From Geodermatophilus obscurus (GTDB lineage Bacteria; Actinomycetota; Actinomycetes; Mycobacteriales; Geodermatophilaceae), in contig NZ_FRDM01000004.1 in NCBI RefSeq assembly GCF_900143215.1, forward strand, positions 186,001 to 250,000: 64,000 bases of DNA, in the 5' to 3' direction. The number at the start of each line of letters is the position of its first letter. Positions within the stretch are counted from its first letter, which is position 1. Below are positions 24,319 through 32,189 of this stretch, one piece after another. A program made the translations under genes and the position numbers. The notes beneath the pieces are model-generated. The model did no database searches and had not been told where the DNA came from. It saw only the letters and a program-made list of their open reading frames with translations.

Positions 24319-25089
24319 GTGGACCCCGCCACCCTGATCGGGTTCGTCGTCTCGATGGTCGCCCTGCTGATCTTCATGGTCATGGAGGGCGCCGACCCGA
24401 CGTCGCTGCTCTTCATCCCCGCCATCATCCTGGTCATCGTCGCCACCTTCGGCGCGGCGATGTCCGGCCAGACGATGGACGACCTGAAGAAGATGCCCGG
24501 CTGGTTCAAGCTGGCCCTCACGCCGGCCAAGGTGCCGCCGGCGACCGAGCAGATCGCGACCCTGGTGAGCCTGGCGGAGAAGGCCCGCAAGGAGGGCCTG
24601 CTCGCGCTCGAGGCCCAGGTCAAGACCATCGAGGACCCGTTCCTCAAGCGCGGCCTGCAGATGGGCATCGACGGCACCGACCCCGAGGACCTGCGCGCCG
24701 TCCTGGAGAGCGAGATCGCCGCTCGGAAGGCGGAGGACAAGGTCGCCGCCAAGTTCATGACCACGATGGGTGGCTACGCGCCGACCATCGGCATCGTCGG
24801 CTGCATCGTCGGCCTGATGAACGTGATGGGCAACCTCAGCAACCCGGAGGCGCTGGGCCCGATGATCGCCGCGGCGTTCGTGGCCACGCTGTGGGGCGTC
24901 ATGGCCGCCAACTTCTGGTTCCTGCCGATGGGCGCCAAGATCCTGCGGGTCAGCGAGCTGCAGGCCGCGCAGATGGAGCTGCTGGTCGAGGGCATCGCCG
25001 AGATCCAGGCCGGCACCAGCCCGCGTGCCGTCCGGCTCAAGCTCACCTCCCTCATCCCGCCCAGCGAGCTCGCCAAGGAAGCGGCATGA
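24319..25089 (+). CDS. motA: Flagellar motor stator protein MotA
   Basis: 256 residues, four membrane helices. Helices 1-2 (IGFVVSMVALLIFMVMEGAD; LLFIPAIILVIVATFGAAMS) are followed by a cytosolic loop containing LVSLAEKARKEGLLALEAQV. Helix 3 starts at YAPTIGIVGCIVGLMNVMGN with the conserved TxGxxGTV-like motif, and helix 4 is AAAFVATLWGVMAANFWFLP. It forms the torque-generating stator with MotB. Whether the ion is proton or sodium is not clear from sequence. Confidence 0.94.
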   Translation: MDPATLIGFVVSMVALLIFMVMEGADPTSLLFIPAIILVIVATFGAAMSGQTMDDLKKMPGWFKLALTPAKVPPATEQIATLVSLAEKARKEGLLALEAQVKTIEDPFLKRGLQMGIDGTDPEDLRAVLESEIAARKAEDKVAAKFMTTMGGYAPTIGIVGCIVGLMNVMGNLSNPEALGPMIAAAFVATLWGVMAANFWFLPMGAKILRVSELQAAQMELLVEGIAEIQAGTSPRAVRLKLTSLIPPSELAKEAA

Positions 25090-25124
25090 GCGAGCCGGCG
25101 CACCTCTCCGTGGGGGTGCTGTGA
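25086..25124 (+). other. 12-codon bridging mini-ORF between motA and motB
   Basis: MSEPAHLSVGVL then stop. Its ATG overlaps the motA TGA (ATGA) and its TGA overlaps the motB GTG (GTGA). It starts ATGAGCGAGC like the longer bridging elements and may be an internally deleted copy. Ribosomes leaving motA could be handed to motB through it. Confidence 0.6.
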
Positions 25125-26047
25125 GTTCCGGCGGCCACGGCGGCCGCCGGCGCGGCAAGAAGCACGAGGAGGAGGAGCACGAGAACCACGAGCGGTGGCT
25201 GGTGTCCTACGCGGACATGATGACGCTGCTCCTCGTGCTGTTCGTGGTGCTCTTCGCGATGAGCCAGGTGGACAAGGACAAGTTCGCCGCCCTGGCCAAG
25301 GGTCTGTCCGCGAGCTTCGGCGGGCCGATCACCGTGCAACCCGGACCGACGCCGGAGGGCTCGGTGCTCGACGGGCTCCCCGGCGCGGTCGACATCGCCT
25401 CGGCCATCGTCCCGGAGCAGACCGTGGAGCAGGCGGAGGTGGACGCCGCCGCCGCGCAGGCCGCGCTCGCCGAGGCTCGGCAGGTCGCCGCGGAGGCCCG
25501 GGCCGAGTACGAGGACCTCTCCGAGGTGCGGGCGCAGATCGAGGCCGCGCTGGCCGCCGCCGGCCACGCCGGTGCGGCCCGCTTCGAGATCGACGAGCGC
25601 GGCCTGGTCGTGCACATCGTGGCCGACCAGGTCCTGTTCGACGCCGAGCAGGCGGTGCTGCGACCCGAGGGCCGGCAGATCCTCACCGCGATCGCCCCCA
25701 CGCTGCGCGGGCTGCCCAACTCCCTCGGGGTCGAGGGCCACGCCAACCACCTGCCGGTCACGCCGGGCGGGATCTGGCCGTCGAACTGGGAGCTGTCGGC
25801 CTACCGCGCGACGACCGTCGTCCGGTACCTGACGACCGACGGGGTCCCGGGCGCCCGGATGGTCGCCAACGGCTACTCCGACACCCGGCCGCTGGTCCCG
25901 ACGACGGACCCGAACTCCATCTCCGTCAACCGCCGCGTGGACGTGGTGGTCCTGTCCGATGCCTCCGCGGAGGCCAAGGAACTGCTCCCCGGCCTCGACG
26001 CCGGGACGACCGCCGCCGGCACCCCCCAGGAGGACACCCATGGCTGA
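25121..26047 (+). CDS. motB: Flagellar motor stator protein MotB
   Basis: 308 residues from GTG 25121. A basic/acidic N-terminus precedes one membrane helix, WLVSYADMMTLLLVLFVVLF, with the ion-carrying Asp at residue 32. A plug/linker region follows, then an OmpA-like peptidoglycan-binding domain: LGVEGHANHLP, NWELSAYRATTVVRYL and NSISVNRRVDVVVL. The stator is thereby fixed to the wall. The stop overlaps fliL. An upstream in-frame extension into motA is rejected because it would run 96 nt through motA. Confidence 0.95.
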   Translation: MSSGGHGGRRRGKKHEEEEHENHERWLVSYADMMTLLLVLFVVLFAMSQVDKDKFAALAKGLSASFGGPITVQPGPTPEGSVLDGLPGAVDIASAIVPEQTVEQAEVDAAAAQAALAEARQVAAEARAEYEDLSEVRAQIEAALAAAGHAGAARFEIDERGLVVHIVADQVLFDAEQAVLRPEGRQILTAIAPTLRGLPNSLGVEGHANHLPVTPGGIWPSNWELSAYRATTVVRYLTTDGVPGARMVANGYSDTRPLVPTTDPNSISVNRRVDVVVLSDASAEAKELLPGLDAGTTAAGTPQEDTHG

Positions 26048-26519
26048 CAAGAAGAGCACGAAGGACGAGACGCCCGAGGGCGACGTGGCGAAGGGCGGCG
26101 GCAAGAAGAAGCTGCTCGTCGTCGGCCTCGTGGCGGTGCTCGCGCTCGCCGGCGCGGCGTACTTCTTCCTGTTCGCGAGCAGCGGCGAGGCCGAGGCGGC
26201 CCCCGAGCCCGAGCACGGCGGGTACACCGCCCTGGAGCCGATCGCGGTCAACCTCGCCGGCGGCGGCTTCCTGAAGATCGGTATCACCCTGGAGTACACC
26301 GCGGCGGCCGCCGCCGGCGGGCACGGCAGCGGCGGCGTCGACGGCGCCAAGGCCCTCGACCTGGTGATCGCCACCTACTCGCAGGCCCAGCCGGCGGACG
26401 TCGTGGGCGCCCGGGACGCGCTCAAGGAGGCCCTGGAGCACAAGATCGTCGAGGCCTACACCGAGGACGGCGTGCCGATGGTCATGCACGTCTACCTCAC
26501 GGAGTACGTCACCCAGTGA
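26040..26519 (+). CDS. fliL: Flagellar basal body-associated protein FliL
   Basis: 159 residues. The cytosolic N-terminus is Lys-rich, then one membrane helix (KLLVVGLVAVLALAGAAYFF) and a periplasmic-side domain beginning YTALEPIAVNLAGGGFLKIG, the FliL core. ARDALKEALEHKIVEAYTED follows. FliL rings the stator. The insert TAAAAAGGHGSGGVDG in the middle is a lineage-specific Gly-rich loop. ATG 26040 lies inside motB. Confidence 0.92.
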   Translation: MADKKSTKDETPEGDVAKGGGKKKLLVVGLVAVLALAGAAYFFLFASSGEAEAAPEPEHGGYTALEPIAVNLAGGGFLKIGITLEYTAAAAAGGHGSGGVDGAKALDLVIATYSQAQPADVVGARDALKEALEHKIVEAYTEDGVPMVMHVYLTEYVTQ

Positions 26520-26570
26520 CCATGGGGGGCGAACCGTCGGGGAGCCCCTCGCGCACCACCCGTCACACCC

Positions 26571-26615
26571 GTCCGCCCTGACCGGCCGCGCCCCGCGCCG
26601 CCGGTCAGGGCGGAC
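26571..26615 (+). terminator. Hairpin after fliL whose 3' arm contains the fliM promoter -35
   Basis: GTCCGCCCTGACCGGC (26571-26586) and GCCGGTCAGGGCGGAC (26600-26615) form a perfect 16-bp stem. The TCAG of the fliM sigma-28 promoter (26604-26607) lies inside the 3' arm. Confidence 0.85.
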
Positions 26616-26631
26616 CCGTTCCCCGCCGATG
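26604..26631 (+). promoter_or_regulatory. Sigma-28 promoter of the fliM operon
   Basis: TCAG (26604-26607), 16 nt, GCCGATGA (26624-26631). The last four bases contain the first possible ATG of fliM (26629), so transcription should begin past it, near 26637-26640. Confidence 0.78.
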
Positions 26632-27594
26632 AACCAGTGCGTGACCCGCCCCGAGAACGGACCCGCCCGCACCGGGCGCAGCCGCCGCGGCGAACCCCGC
26701 ACCTACGACTTCCGCCGCCCCACCAAGCTCTCCCGGGAGCACGTGCGGGTCCTGCAGATCGCCCAGGAGGCGTTCGCCCGGCAGACGACGACGGTCCTCA
26801 CGACGATGCTGCGGGCCGGCGCGCGGCTGGACCTGCTGGGCATCGAGCAGCACTCCTACGACGACTACGTCGCCTCCCTCCCGGACCCCTGCTTCCTCGC
26901 GACCTTCACCATCGAGCCGCTGGCCGGCAAGGGCGTGCTGGCGTACCCGCTGGACATCGCGATGGCCGCCGTCGACCACATGCTCGGCGGCTCCGGCTCC
27001 GCCGACCAACCGGACCGGCCGATGACGGTCATGGAGACGGCGATCACCAACCACCTGCTCGGCCGCCTGCTGCAGGAGTTCGCCGGCTCCTTCTCGCACA
27101 TCATCGAGCTGCAGCCCGAACTCAGCGAGATCGAGTACAACCCGCAGCTGGCCCAGGCCGCGTCCGGCTCGGACACCGTGATGGTGGCCTCGTTCACCAT
27201 CGGGATCGGCGGCCGCAGCGGCGAGGCCACGTTGGTGCTGCCCTTCTCCTCCTTCCAGGTGCCGCTGAACAACGCCGCCTCCCCGCAGCTGTCGGAGTCC
27301 GCGCAGGCCAAGCGCCGCCGCGCGTTCGAGGCGCTCAACGAGCGGCTCACCCAGGTGCCGGTCGACGTCGGCGTGCGGTTCGCCCCGCTCGAGGTGTCGT
27401 CGGAGGACCTGCTCTCCCTCGCCGTCGGTGACGTGCTGCTGCTGCGCCACCCGCAGGACGCGCCGCTCGAGGTCACCACCAACGAGGTCACCTTCGCCTA
27501 CGCGATCGCCAGCAACCACCGACGCCGGCTCGCCGCCGCCATCGTCCCGACCCCGGCCACTCCGCAGAACCGAGCCCAGAAGGACACCGCATGA
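26629..27594 (+). CDS. fliM: Flagellar motor switch protein FliM
   Basis: 321 residues from ATG 26629. That codon lies in the -10 of the promoter and has no ribosome-binding site, so GTG 26641 (VTRPENGPARTG), nearly at the predicted transcript start, may be the true start. Recognised by YDFRRPTKLSREHVRVLQIA, QEAFARQTTTVLTTMLRAGA, the CheC-like middle domain (MTVMETAITNHLLGRLLQEF) and the SpoA-like C-terminus (PVDVGVRFAPLEVSSEDLLS). The N-terminal CheY-binding LSQxEID motif is reduced or absent. FliN follows by ATGA overlap. Confidence 0.93.
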   Translation: MNQCVTRPENGPARTGRSRRGEPRTYDFRRPTKLSREHVRVLQIAQEAFARQTTTVLTTMLRAGARLDLLGIEQHSYDDYVASLPDPCFLATFTIEPLAGKGVLAYPLDIAMAAVDHMLGGSGSADQPDRPMTVMETAITNHLLGRLLQEFAGSFSHIIELQPELSEIEYNPQLAQAASGSDTVMVASFTIGIGGRSGEATLVLPFSSFQVPLNNAASPQLSESAQAKRRRAFEALNERLTQVPVDVGVRFAPLEVSSEDLLSLAVGDVLLLRHPQDAPLEVTTNEVTFAYAIASNHRRRLAAAIVPTPATPQNRAQKDTA

Positions 27595-28340
27595 CCGCCA
27601 CCGTGGAGCACTCCCAGGCCTCCGAGACCGTGATCGCCGTCGTGGCCTCCGCCGCCCGGGCCGCGGCCGCGCTGGTGCCGGCGACGGCCGAGCTCGTCCC
27701 CGGCGTCCCGGTCAGCGACCCCGACGCCGTCCTCGTCCCGGCCACGGCCGCCACCGCGGTCGCGGCGAGGCTCTCCGGCGAGGTGAGCGGCGACGTCGTC
27801 CTCGTCGTCTCCGCCGAGGTCGTCGACGCCCTCGCCAACTCCCCCGTCGGCCCGATGGACGTCGCCACGGCGCTGCGCCCGGCCCTCGAGGCCGCCGCGG
27901 CCACGCTGGGCCGGGTGCGCGTCGACGCCGAGCGCACCGAGGACCCGGACACCGCGATGGACGGCCTGCGGGACAAGGGCATGTTCGTCGCCGTCCCGCT
28001 GCTGGCCGACGGCGCCACCGTCGAGGCGGTCCTCGCCCTGCAGGTGACGCTGCCGCAGGCCCGCATCCAGCGCGGCAGCCTGGACCTGCTGCGGCACGTG
28101 GCCATGGAGGTCACCGTCGAGATCGGCCGCACCCGGATGACCGTCGGTGAGCTGCTCTCGCTGCACCCCGGCGAGGTGGTCGAGCTCGACCGCGCCGCCA
28201 GCGCCCCGGCCGACCTGCTGGTCAACGGCACGCTGATCGCCCGGGGCGAGGTCGTCGTCGTCGACGAGGACTTCGGCCTGCGGATCAGCGAGATCATCAC
28301 CGACGCCGCTGCGTCCGAGATCGGGGCGCAGCAGCGGTGA
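27591..28340 (+). CDS. fliN: FliN-type motor switch protein with an extra N-terminal domain
   Basis: 249 residues. The C-terminal ~75 (VAMEVTVEIGRTRMTVGELL; DLLVNGTLIARGEVVVVDED and FGLRISEI) is the FliN/SpoA domain that completes the C-ring. The N-terminal ~150 residues, with DVVLVVSAEVVDALANSPVG, resemble a divergent CheC/FliY-like domain rather than the short leader of enterobacterial FliN. A FliY-like phosphatase function is possible, but the CheC E-N active-site pair is not evident. A bridging mini-ORF separates it from fliO. Confidence 0.88.
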   Translation: MTATVEHSQASETVIAVVASAARAAAALVPATAELVPGVPVSDPDAVLVPATAATAVAARLSGEVSGDVVLVVSAEVVDALANSPVGPMDVATALRPALEAAAATLGRVRVDAERTEDPDTAMDGLRDKGMFVAVPLLADGATVEAVLALQVTLPQARIQRGSLDLLRHVAMEVTVEIGRTRMTVGELLSLHPGEVVELDRAASAPADLLVNGTLIARGEVVVVDEDFGLRISEIITDAAASEIGAQQR

Positions 28341-28417
28341 GCGAGGTGGCGGGCCCCGCCATGAGCGGAGCGACGTACGTCGTGCGGTCACCGGGCGCCG
28401 GCGAGGTGACGGCATGA
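28337..28417 (+). repeat. Bridging mini-ORF element, fliN-fliO copy
   Basis: 26 codons plus stop: starts VSEVAGPAMSG, ends PGAGEVTA. GTGA overlap with the fliN stop and ATGA overlap with the fliO start. It is the most divergent full-length copy; the 3' end reads GGCGCCGGCGAGGTGACG. Confidence 0.72.
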
Positions 28418-28812
28418 CGTGGATGGTCATCCGGCTGGTGCTCTCGCTGGTCTTCATCGGCGGCGTCCTGTGGTTCGCCGCGCGGGTCGCGAAGAAACGC
28501 GGCATCGGTCAGGGCAACGGCCTCATCGAGGTGGTCGCCCGGCAGCGCATGGGCCGGGCCAGCAGCGTCAGCGTCGTCCGCATCGCCGACCGCGTGCTGG
28601 TGGTCGGCTCCACCGAGGAGCAGGTCACCCTGCTCGCCGAGGTGGACGGCGACGTCGTCGAGGAGGCCATCGCCGAGCGGCGGCTGGCCGCCGCCCAGCC
28701 CGCGCTGAGCGGCGGGCCCGCTGGGCCCGGCGCGCTCGCCGGCTCGGTGTTCGACCGCAACGGCTGGACGACGTTCGTCAGCCAGCTGCGGGAGCGGACG
28801 GTCCGCCGCTGA
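28414..28812 (+). CDS. fliO: Flagellar biosynthesis protein FliO
   Basis: 132 residues with one N-terminal membrane helix (MVIRLVLSLVFIGGVLWFAA). A cytosolic domain follows with GLIEVVARQRMGRASSVSVV and ADRVLVVGSTEEQVTLLAEV, the FliO core. FliO helps assemble the FliP ring. The C-terminal ~40 residues (FDRNGWTTFVSQLRERTV) are often present in actinobacterial FliO. TGATG overlap with fliP. Confidence 0.88.
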   Translation: MTWMVIRLVLSLVFIGGVLWFAARVAKKRGIGQGNGLIEVVARQRMGRASSVSVVRIADRVLVVGSTEEQVTLLAEVDGDVVEEAIAERRLAAAQPALSGGPAGPGALAGSVFDRNGWTTFVSQLRERTVRR

Positions 28813-29648
28813 TGACCTCCTCCCCCGCTCCCGTCCGGGGCGTCCCGGTCGCCCGGCGCGTGGGGCTGGTCCTGCTGCTCGCGGCGCTGCTCGGTGTGGT
28901 GCTCGCGCTGCTGGCCGGCCCGGCGTCCGCCGCCCCCACCGCGCCCGTCGAGCCCACGGCCCCGACCGCTCCCGTCGTCCCCGGCGTCGACGGCGGTGTG
29001 GACATCTCGATCGGCGGCGGCAGCCCCAGCACGTCGATCACGCTGATCCTCGCGATCACCGTGCTCTCGGTCGCGCCGGCGGTGCTGCTGCTGGCCACCT
29101 CGTTCACCAAGATCATCGTGGTGCTGTCGCTGACCAGGAACGCGCTGGGCATGCAGATGTCGCCGCCGAACACGGTGCTCACCGGCATCGCCCTGTTCCT
29201 GACGCTGTTCGTCATGGGGCCGGTGTTCTCCGAGATCAACGGGATCGCCGTCCAGCCGTACCTCAACGGCGCCATGACGGTGTCGCAGGCCTACGACGTC
29301 GGCGTCGTCCCGCTGCGGGAGTTCCTGCTCGACAACACCCGCGAGGACGAGCTGTCGCTCATGGTCGGGCTCTCCGGCGAGGAGGCCCCGACCGACGCCG
29401 CGGCGGTGAGCATGACGACGCTCGTCCCGGCCTTCGTGCTGTCCGAGCTGAAGAGCGCGTTCATCATCGGGCTGGTCGTCTTCATCCCGTTCCTGGTGCT
29501 GGACATGCTGGTCAGCGCCGCGCTCATGTCGATGGGCATGATGATGGTGCCGCCGGTGATCGTGTCCCTGCCGTTCAAGCTGCTGCTGTTCGTGGTGGTC
29601 GACGGGTGGGCGCTGATCACGACGGCGCTGGTGGGGAGCTACGGATGA
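28812..29648 (+). CDS. fliP: Flagellar export gate protein FliP
   Basis: 278 residues. An N-terminal signal peptide (VGLVLLLAALLGVVLALLAG, then SAA) is followed by a Pro/Thr/Val spacer. The FliP core is ILAITVLSVAPAVLLLATSF, TKIIVVLSLTRNALGMQMSP and PPNTVLTGIALFLTLFVMGP. VVFIPFLVLDMLVSAALMSM and MMMVPPVIVSLPFKLLLFVV are the FliP signature helices. It forms the pentameric core of the export channel with FliQ and FliR. Confidence 0.95.
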   Translation: MTSSPAPVRGVPVARRVGLVLLLAALLGVVLALLAGPASAAPTAPVEPTAPTAPVVPGVDGGVDISIGGGSPSTSITLILAITVLSVAPAVLLLATSFTKIIVVLSLTRNALGMQMSPPNTVLTGIALFLTLFVMGPVFSEINGIAVQPYLNGAMTVSQAYDVGVVPLREFLLDNTREDELSLMVGLSGEEAPTDAAAVSMTTLVPAFVLSELKSAFIIGLVVFIPFLVLDMLVSAALMSMGMMMVPPVIVSLPFKLLLFVVVDGWALITTALVGSYG

Positions 29649-29725
29649 GCGAGCTCGCGAGCTCGTCGATGAGCACAGCAGCGCCGCGAACGGCCGCGAC
29701 GGGCGCCGGCGAGGAGTCCTCGTGA
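29645..29725 (+). repeat. Bridging mini-ORF element, fliP-fliQ copy
   Basis: 26 codons plus stop: starts MSELASSSMSTA and ends GAGEESS. ATGA overlap with the fliP stop, GTGA overlap with the fliQ start. GGCGCCGGCGAGGAG is the ribosome-binding end. Confidence 0.82.
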
Positions 29726-29997
29726 GCGACGCCGACGTCACCGAGATCGCCGTCGCGACCATGCTGGTCGCCGCCAAGGTCGCCGCACCCGTGCTGCTGA
29801 CCGCGCTGCTGGTCGGGTTCCTCATCTCGCTGTTCCAGGCGGCGACGCAGATCCAGGAGCCGACCCTCTCCTTCGTGCCGAAGATCATCGCGGTCGCGAT
29901 CGCGCTGCTGGTCACGGGCAACTGGGTGCTCTCCGAGCTGGTCACCTTCACCCAGGGCCTGTTCGACTCGCTGCCCCGCCTGCTCGACCGGACGTAG
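29722..29997 (+). CDS. fliQ: Flagellar export gate protein FliQ
   Basis: 91 residues, two membrane helices: LVAAKVAAPVLLTALLVGFL and KIIAVAIALLVTGNWVLSEL. The loop SLFQAATQIQEPTLSFVPK is the FliQ signature. It surrounds the FliPR core of the export gate. GTG start, coupled to the bridging mini-ORF. Confidence 0.95.
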   Translation: MSDADVTEIAVATMLVAAKVAAPVLLTALLVGFLISLFQAATQIQEPTLSFVPKIIAVAIALLVTGNWVLSELVTFTQGLFDSLPRLLDRT

Positions 29998-30002
29998 CGG
30001 CC

Positions 30003-30767
30003 GTGGACCTCGAGGTCCCGGCGGGCACGATGGCGGCGCTGCTCCTCGGCACCGCCCGCGCCACCGGCTTCGTCCTGCTGGCCCCGCCGTTCAACTCCAG
30101 GAGCATCCCGGCCCCGGTGAAGGGGGCGCTGGCGCTGGCGCTGTCGGTCGCGCTGATGACCCGCATCGCCCCGGAGCTGCCGGACCCGACCACCGGCTTC
30201 CTGGTCGTCGGCGCGGTCACCGAGGTCGCCATCGGCGCGGCGCTGGGCTTCGTCGTCCACGTGCTGTTCGCCGCCGTCCAGTACGCCGGCGACCTCATCG
30301 ACCTCACCGGCGGCTTCTCGCTGCAGCCGGCCTACGACCCGCTGTCGATGACGACCAGCTCCTCGGTCGGCCGGCTGCACTACCTGCTGGCGACCACGCT
30401 GCTGTTCACCAGCGGCGGCCACCTGCTCGTCGTGCGCGGCTTCGCCACCTCCTACGAGGGGCTGCCGGTCGGCGGGTCGGTGCCCACCGAGCAGCTGGCC
30501 TCGGTGCTCATCACCGCGCTGTCGATGATGTTCCTGGCCGCGCTGCAGATCGCCGGGCCGATGGTGGCGGTGCTGCTGCTCGCCGACGTCGCGCTCGCCC
30601 TGCTGTCGCGCGCCGCACCCGCGCTCAACATCTTCTCCTTCGGCTTCCCGGTGAAGATCATGCTGACGATGGCCCTGCTCGGCCTGACCTTCCCGCTGCT
30701 GCCCCCCGCCCTGGACGCGCTGCTCGAGCACGCGGTCCGGGCGATGGTCTCCCTGCGGAGCGGGTGA
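30003..30767 (+). CDS. fliR: Flagellar export gate protein FliR
   Basis: 254 residues, multiple membrane helices. TARATGFVLLAPPFNSRSIP and APVKGALALALSVALMTRIA open the protein. GAALGFVVHVLFAAVQYAGD and LIDLTGGFSLQPAYDP(L) form the FliR core, and FSFGFPVKIMLTMALLGLTF lies near the C-terminus. It completes the FliPQR gate. The GTG start is 5 nt after fliQ; flhB follows after 41 nt. Confidence 0.94.
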   Translation: MDLEVPAGTMAALLLGTARATGFVLLAPPFNSRSIPAPVKGALALALSVALMTRIAPELPDPTTGFLVVGAVTEVAIGAALGFVVHVLFAAVQYAGDLIDLTGGFSLQPAYDPLSMTTSSSVGRLHYLLATTLLFTSGGHLLVVRGFATSYEGLPVGGSVPTEQLASVLITALSMMFLAALQIAGPMVAVLLLADVALALLSRAAPALNIFSFGFPVKIMLTMALLGLTFPLLPPALDALLEHAVRAMVSLRSG

Positions 30768-30808
30768 TGGGCGAGACGACGTCCCCCCGGCACGGAGGGG
30801 GGTGAGCG

Positions 30809-31942
30809 GTGGCCAAGGACGGGCCGGGTGGGGAGAAGACAGAGGATCCCACCCCGCAGCGCCTCAAGAAGGCGCGCAAGGAAGGCCAGATCCCTCGGAC
30901 CCAGGAACTGGGCACCTGGGTCGGTGCCGCGGTGGCCAGCTTCCTGCTGCCGATGCTGGTGCGCAACGCGTTCGACGAGGTCGGCGCGATGTTCGTGCAG
31001 GTCGGCGTCGTCGTCGAGACCCCCGAGGTGGAGGCGGTCACGGCCCTGCTCGGGCAGGCGCTGAGCACCTTCGTCACCGTCGCGCTGCCGATGGCGGTGG
31101 CCCTCATGGTCGTCGGCGTCGCCGCGTCCGCCGCGCAGGGCGGGGTCGCGGTCAGCGGCAAGCCGATGAAGCCGACGCTGAAGAAGCTCAACCCGTTCCC
31201 GGGGATGAAACGGATGTTCGGCGGCCAGGGGCTGTGGGAGGCGGCCAAGGCGGTCATCAAGACCGCGGCGCTGGGCACCGTCGTCGTCGTGACCAGCGAC
31301 CGCGCCCAGCAGCTGGTGTCGTCCTCCGGCGCGCTGCCGCTGTCGGCGATCACCGCGACGTTCACCGACTCCGCCGTCCTGATGTTCCGCGTCGTCGCGG
31401 TCACCGGCCTGGTCATCGCGGTCGCGGACTACGTCATCGTCCGCAAGCGGACGATGAAGGAGCTGAAGATGAGCAAGTACGAGATCCAGCAGGAGCACAA
31501 GAACTCCGAGGGCGACCCGCACGTGAAGGCCCAGCGCCGGGCCACGCAGATGGCGATGTCGCGCAACCGGATGATGGCCGAGGTCGCCGACGCCGACGTC
31601 CTGCTGGTCAACCCCACCCACGTCGCCGTCGCGCTGAAGTACGAGCCCGACCGCGGCGCGCCCCGCGTCGTCGCGAAGGGCGCCGACGAGGTCGCCGCCA
31701 AGCTCCGCGAGCGCGCCGCCGAGGCGCGGGTGCCGATGGTGCAGGACGTGCCGCTGGCCCGGGCGCTGCACGCCTCCTGCGAGATCGGCCAGGAGGTGCC
31801 CGCGCAGCTGTTCACCGCCGTGGCGCGGGTGCTGGCGTTCGTGATGCAGCTGTCGGCCCGCGGCGTGCGCGGCGGCTTCCACCGGCCCGGCTTCGCCGCA
31901 CCGGACGTCGAGGACCTGCCCCGGGCGGGTGCCCGCCGCTGA
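30809..31942 (+). CDS. flhB: Flagellar export switch protein FlhB
   Basis: 377 residues. GEKTEDPTPQRLKKARKEGQ is the canonical opening, then four membrane helices. The cytosolic domain starts near GDPHVKAQRRATQMAMSRNR. NPTH (from residue 268) is the self-cleavage site that lets FlhB switch from hook to filament substrates with FliK. PLARALHASCEIGQEVPAQL is also conserved. GTG 30809 follows GGGGTGAGCG. It ends the fliM operon and is followed by a long GGACC repeat block. Confidence 0.95.
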   Translation: MAKDGPGGEKTEDPTPQRLKKARKEGQIPRTQELGTWVGAAVASFLLPMLVRNAFDEVGAMFVQVGVVVETPEVEAVTALLGQALSTFVTVALPMAVALMVVGVAASAAQGGVAVSGKPMKPTLKKLNPFPGMKRMFGGQGLWEAAKAVIKTAALGTVVVVTSDRAQQLVSSSGALPLSAITATFTDSAVLMFRVVAVTGLVIAVADYVIVRKRTMKELKMSKYEIQQEHKNSEGDPHVKAQRRATQMAMSRNRMMAEVADADVLLVNPTHVAVALKYEPDRGAPRVVAKGADEVAAKLRERAAEARVPMVQDVPLARALHASCEIGQEVPAQLFTAVARVLAFVMQLSARGVRGGFHRPGFAAPDVEDLPRAGARR

Positions 31943-32150
31943 AAGAGGACCCTCCTGCCCCCGCGCCTCGGCCCCCTCGCAGGTAGGGGGACCCCGTCCT
32001 CCTCACCGTGGAAGGACCCCGTCCTCCCCACCCTTCGCAGGCTCAGGGCGGGTCCCGGGACGGGGCCTGCGGCGAGCCTCTGGACGGGGCCTGGCGCGAG
32101 CTTGCGAGTGGCGGGGGCAAGGGGGTCCTTCCCCTGCAGGAGGGCCGGCG
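31943..32150. repeat. GGACC-type palindromic repeat block, copy 3 (flhB-flhA)
   Basis: A compound of at least two units: GAGGACCCTCCTGCCCCCG, then GAAGGACCCCGTCCTCCCCA, then GCGAGCCTCTGGACGGGGCC and GCGAGCTTGCGAGTGGCGGG, closing with AAGGGGGTCCTTCCCC. The outer ends are inverted (GGACC / GGTCC). It fills most of the 247-bp gap between flhB and flhA. No gene is seen in it. Confidence 0.75.
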
Positions 32151-32189
32151 GTGCCGCTGGGACGCCAGTGACGGCTGGGGTGGACGGCG

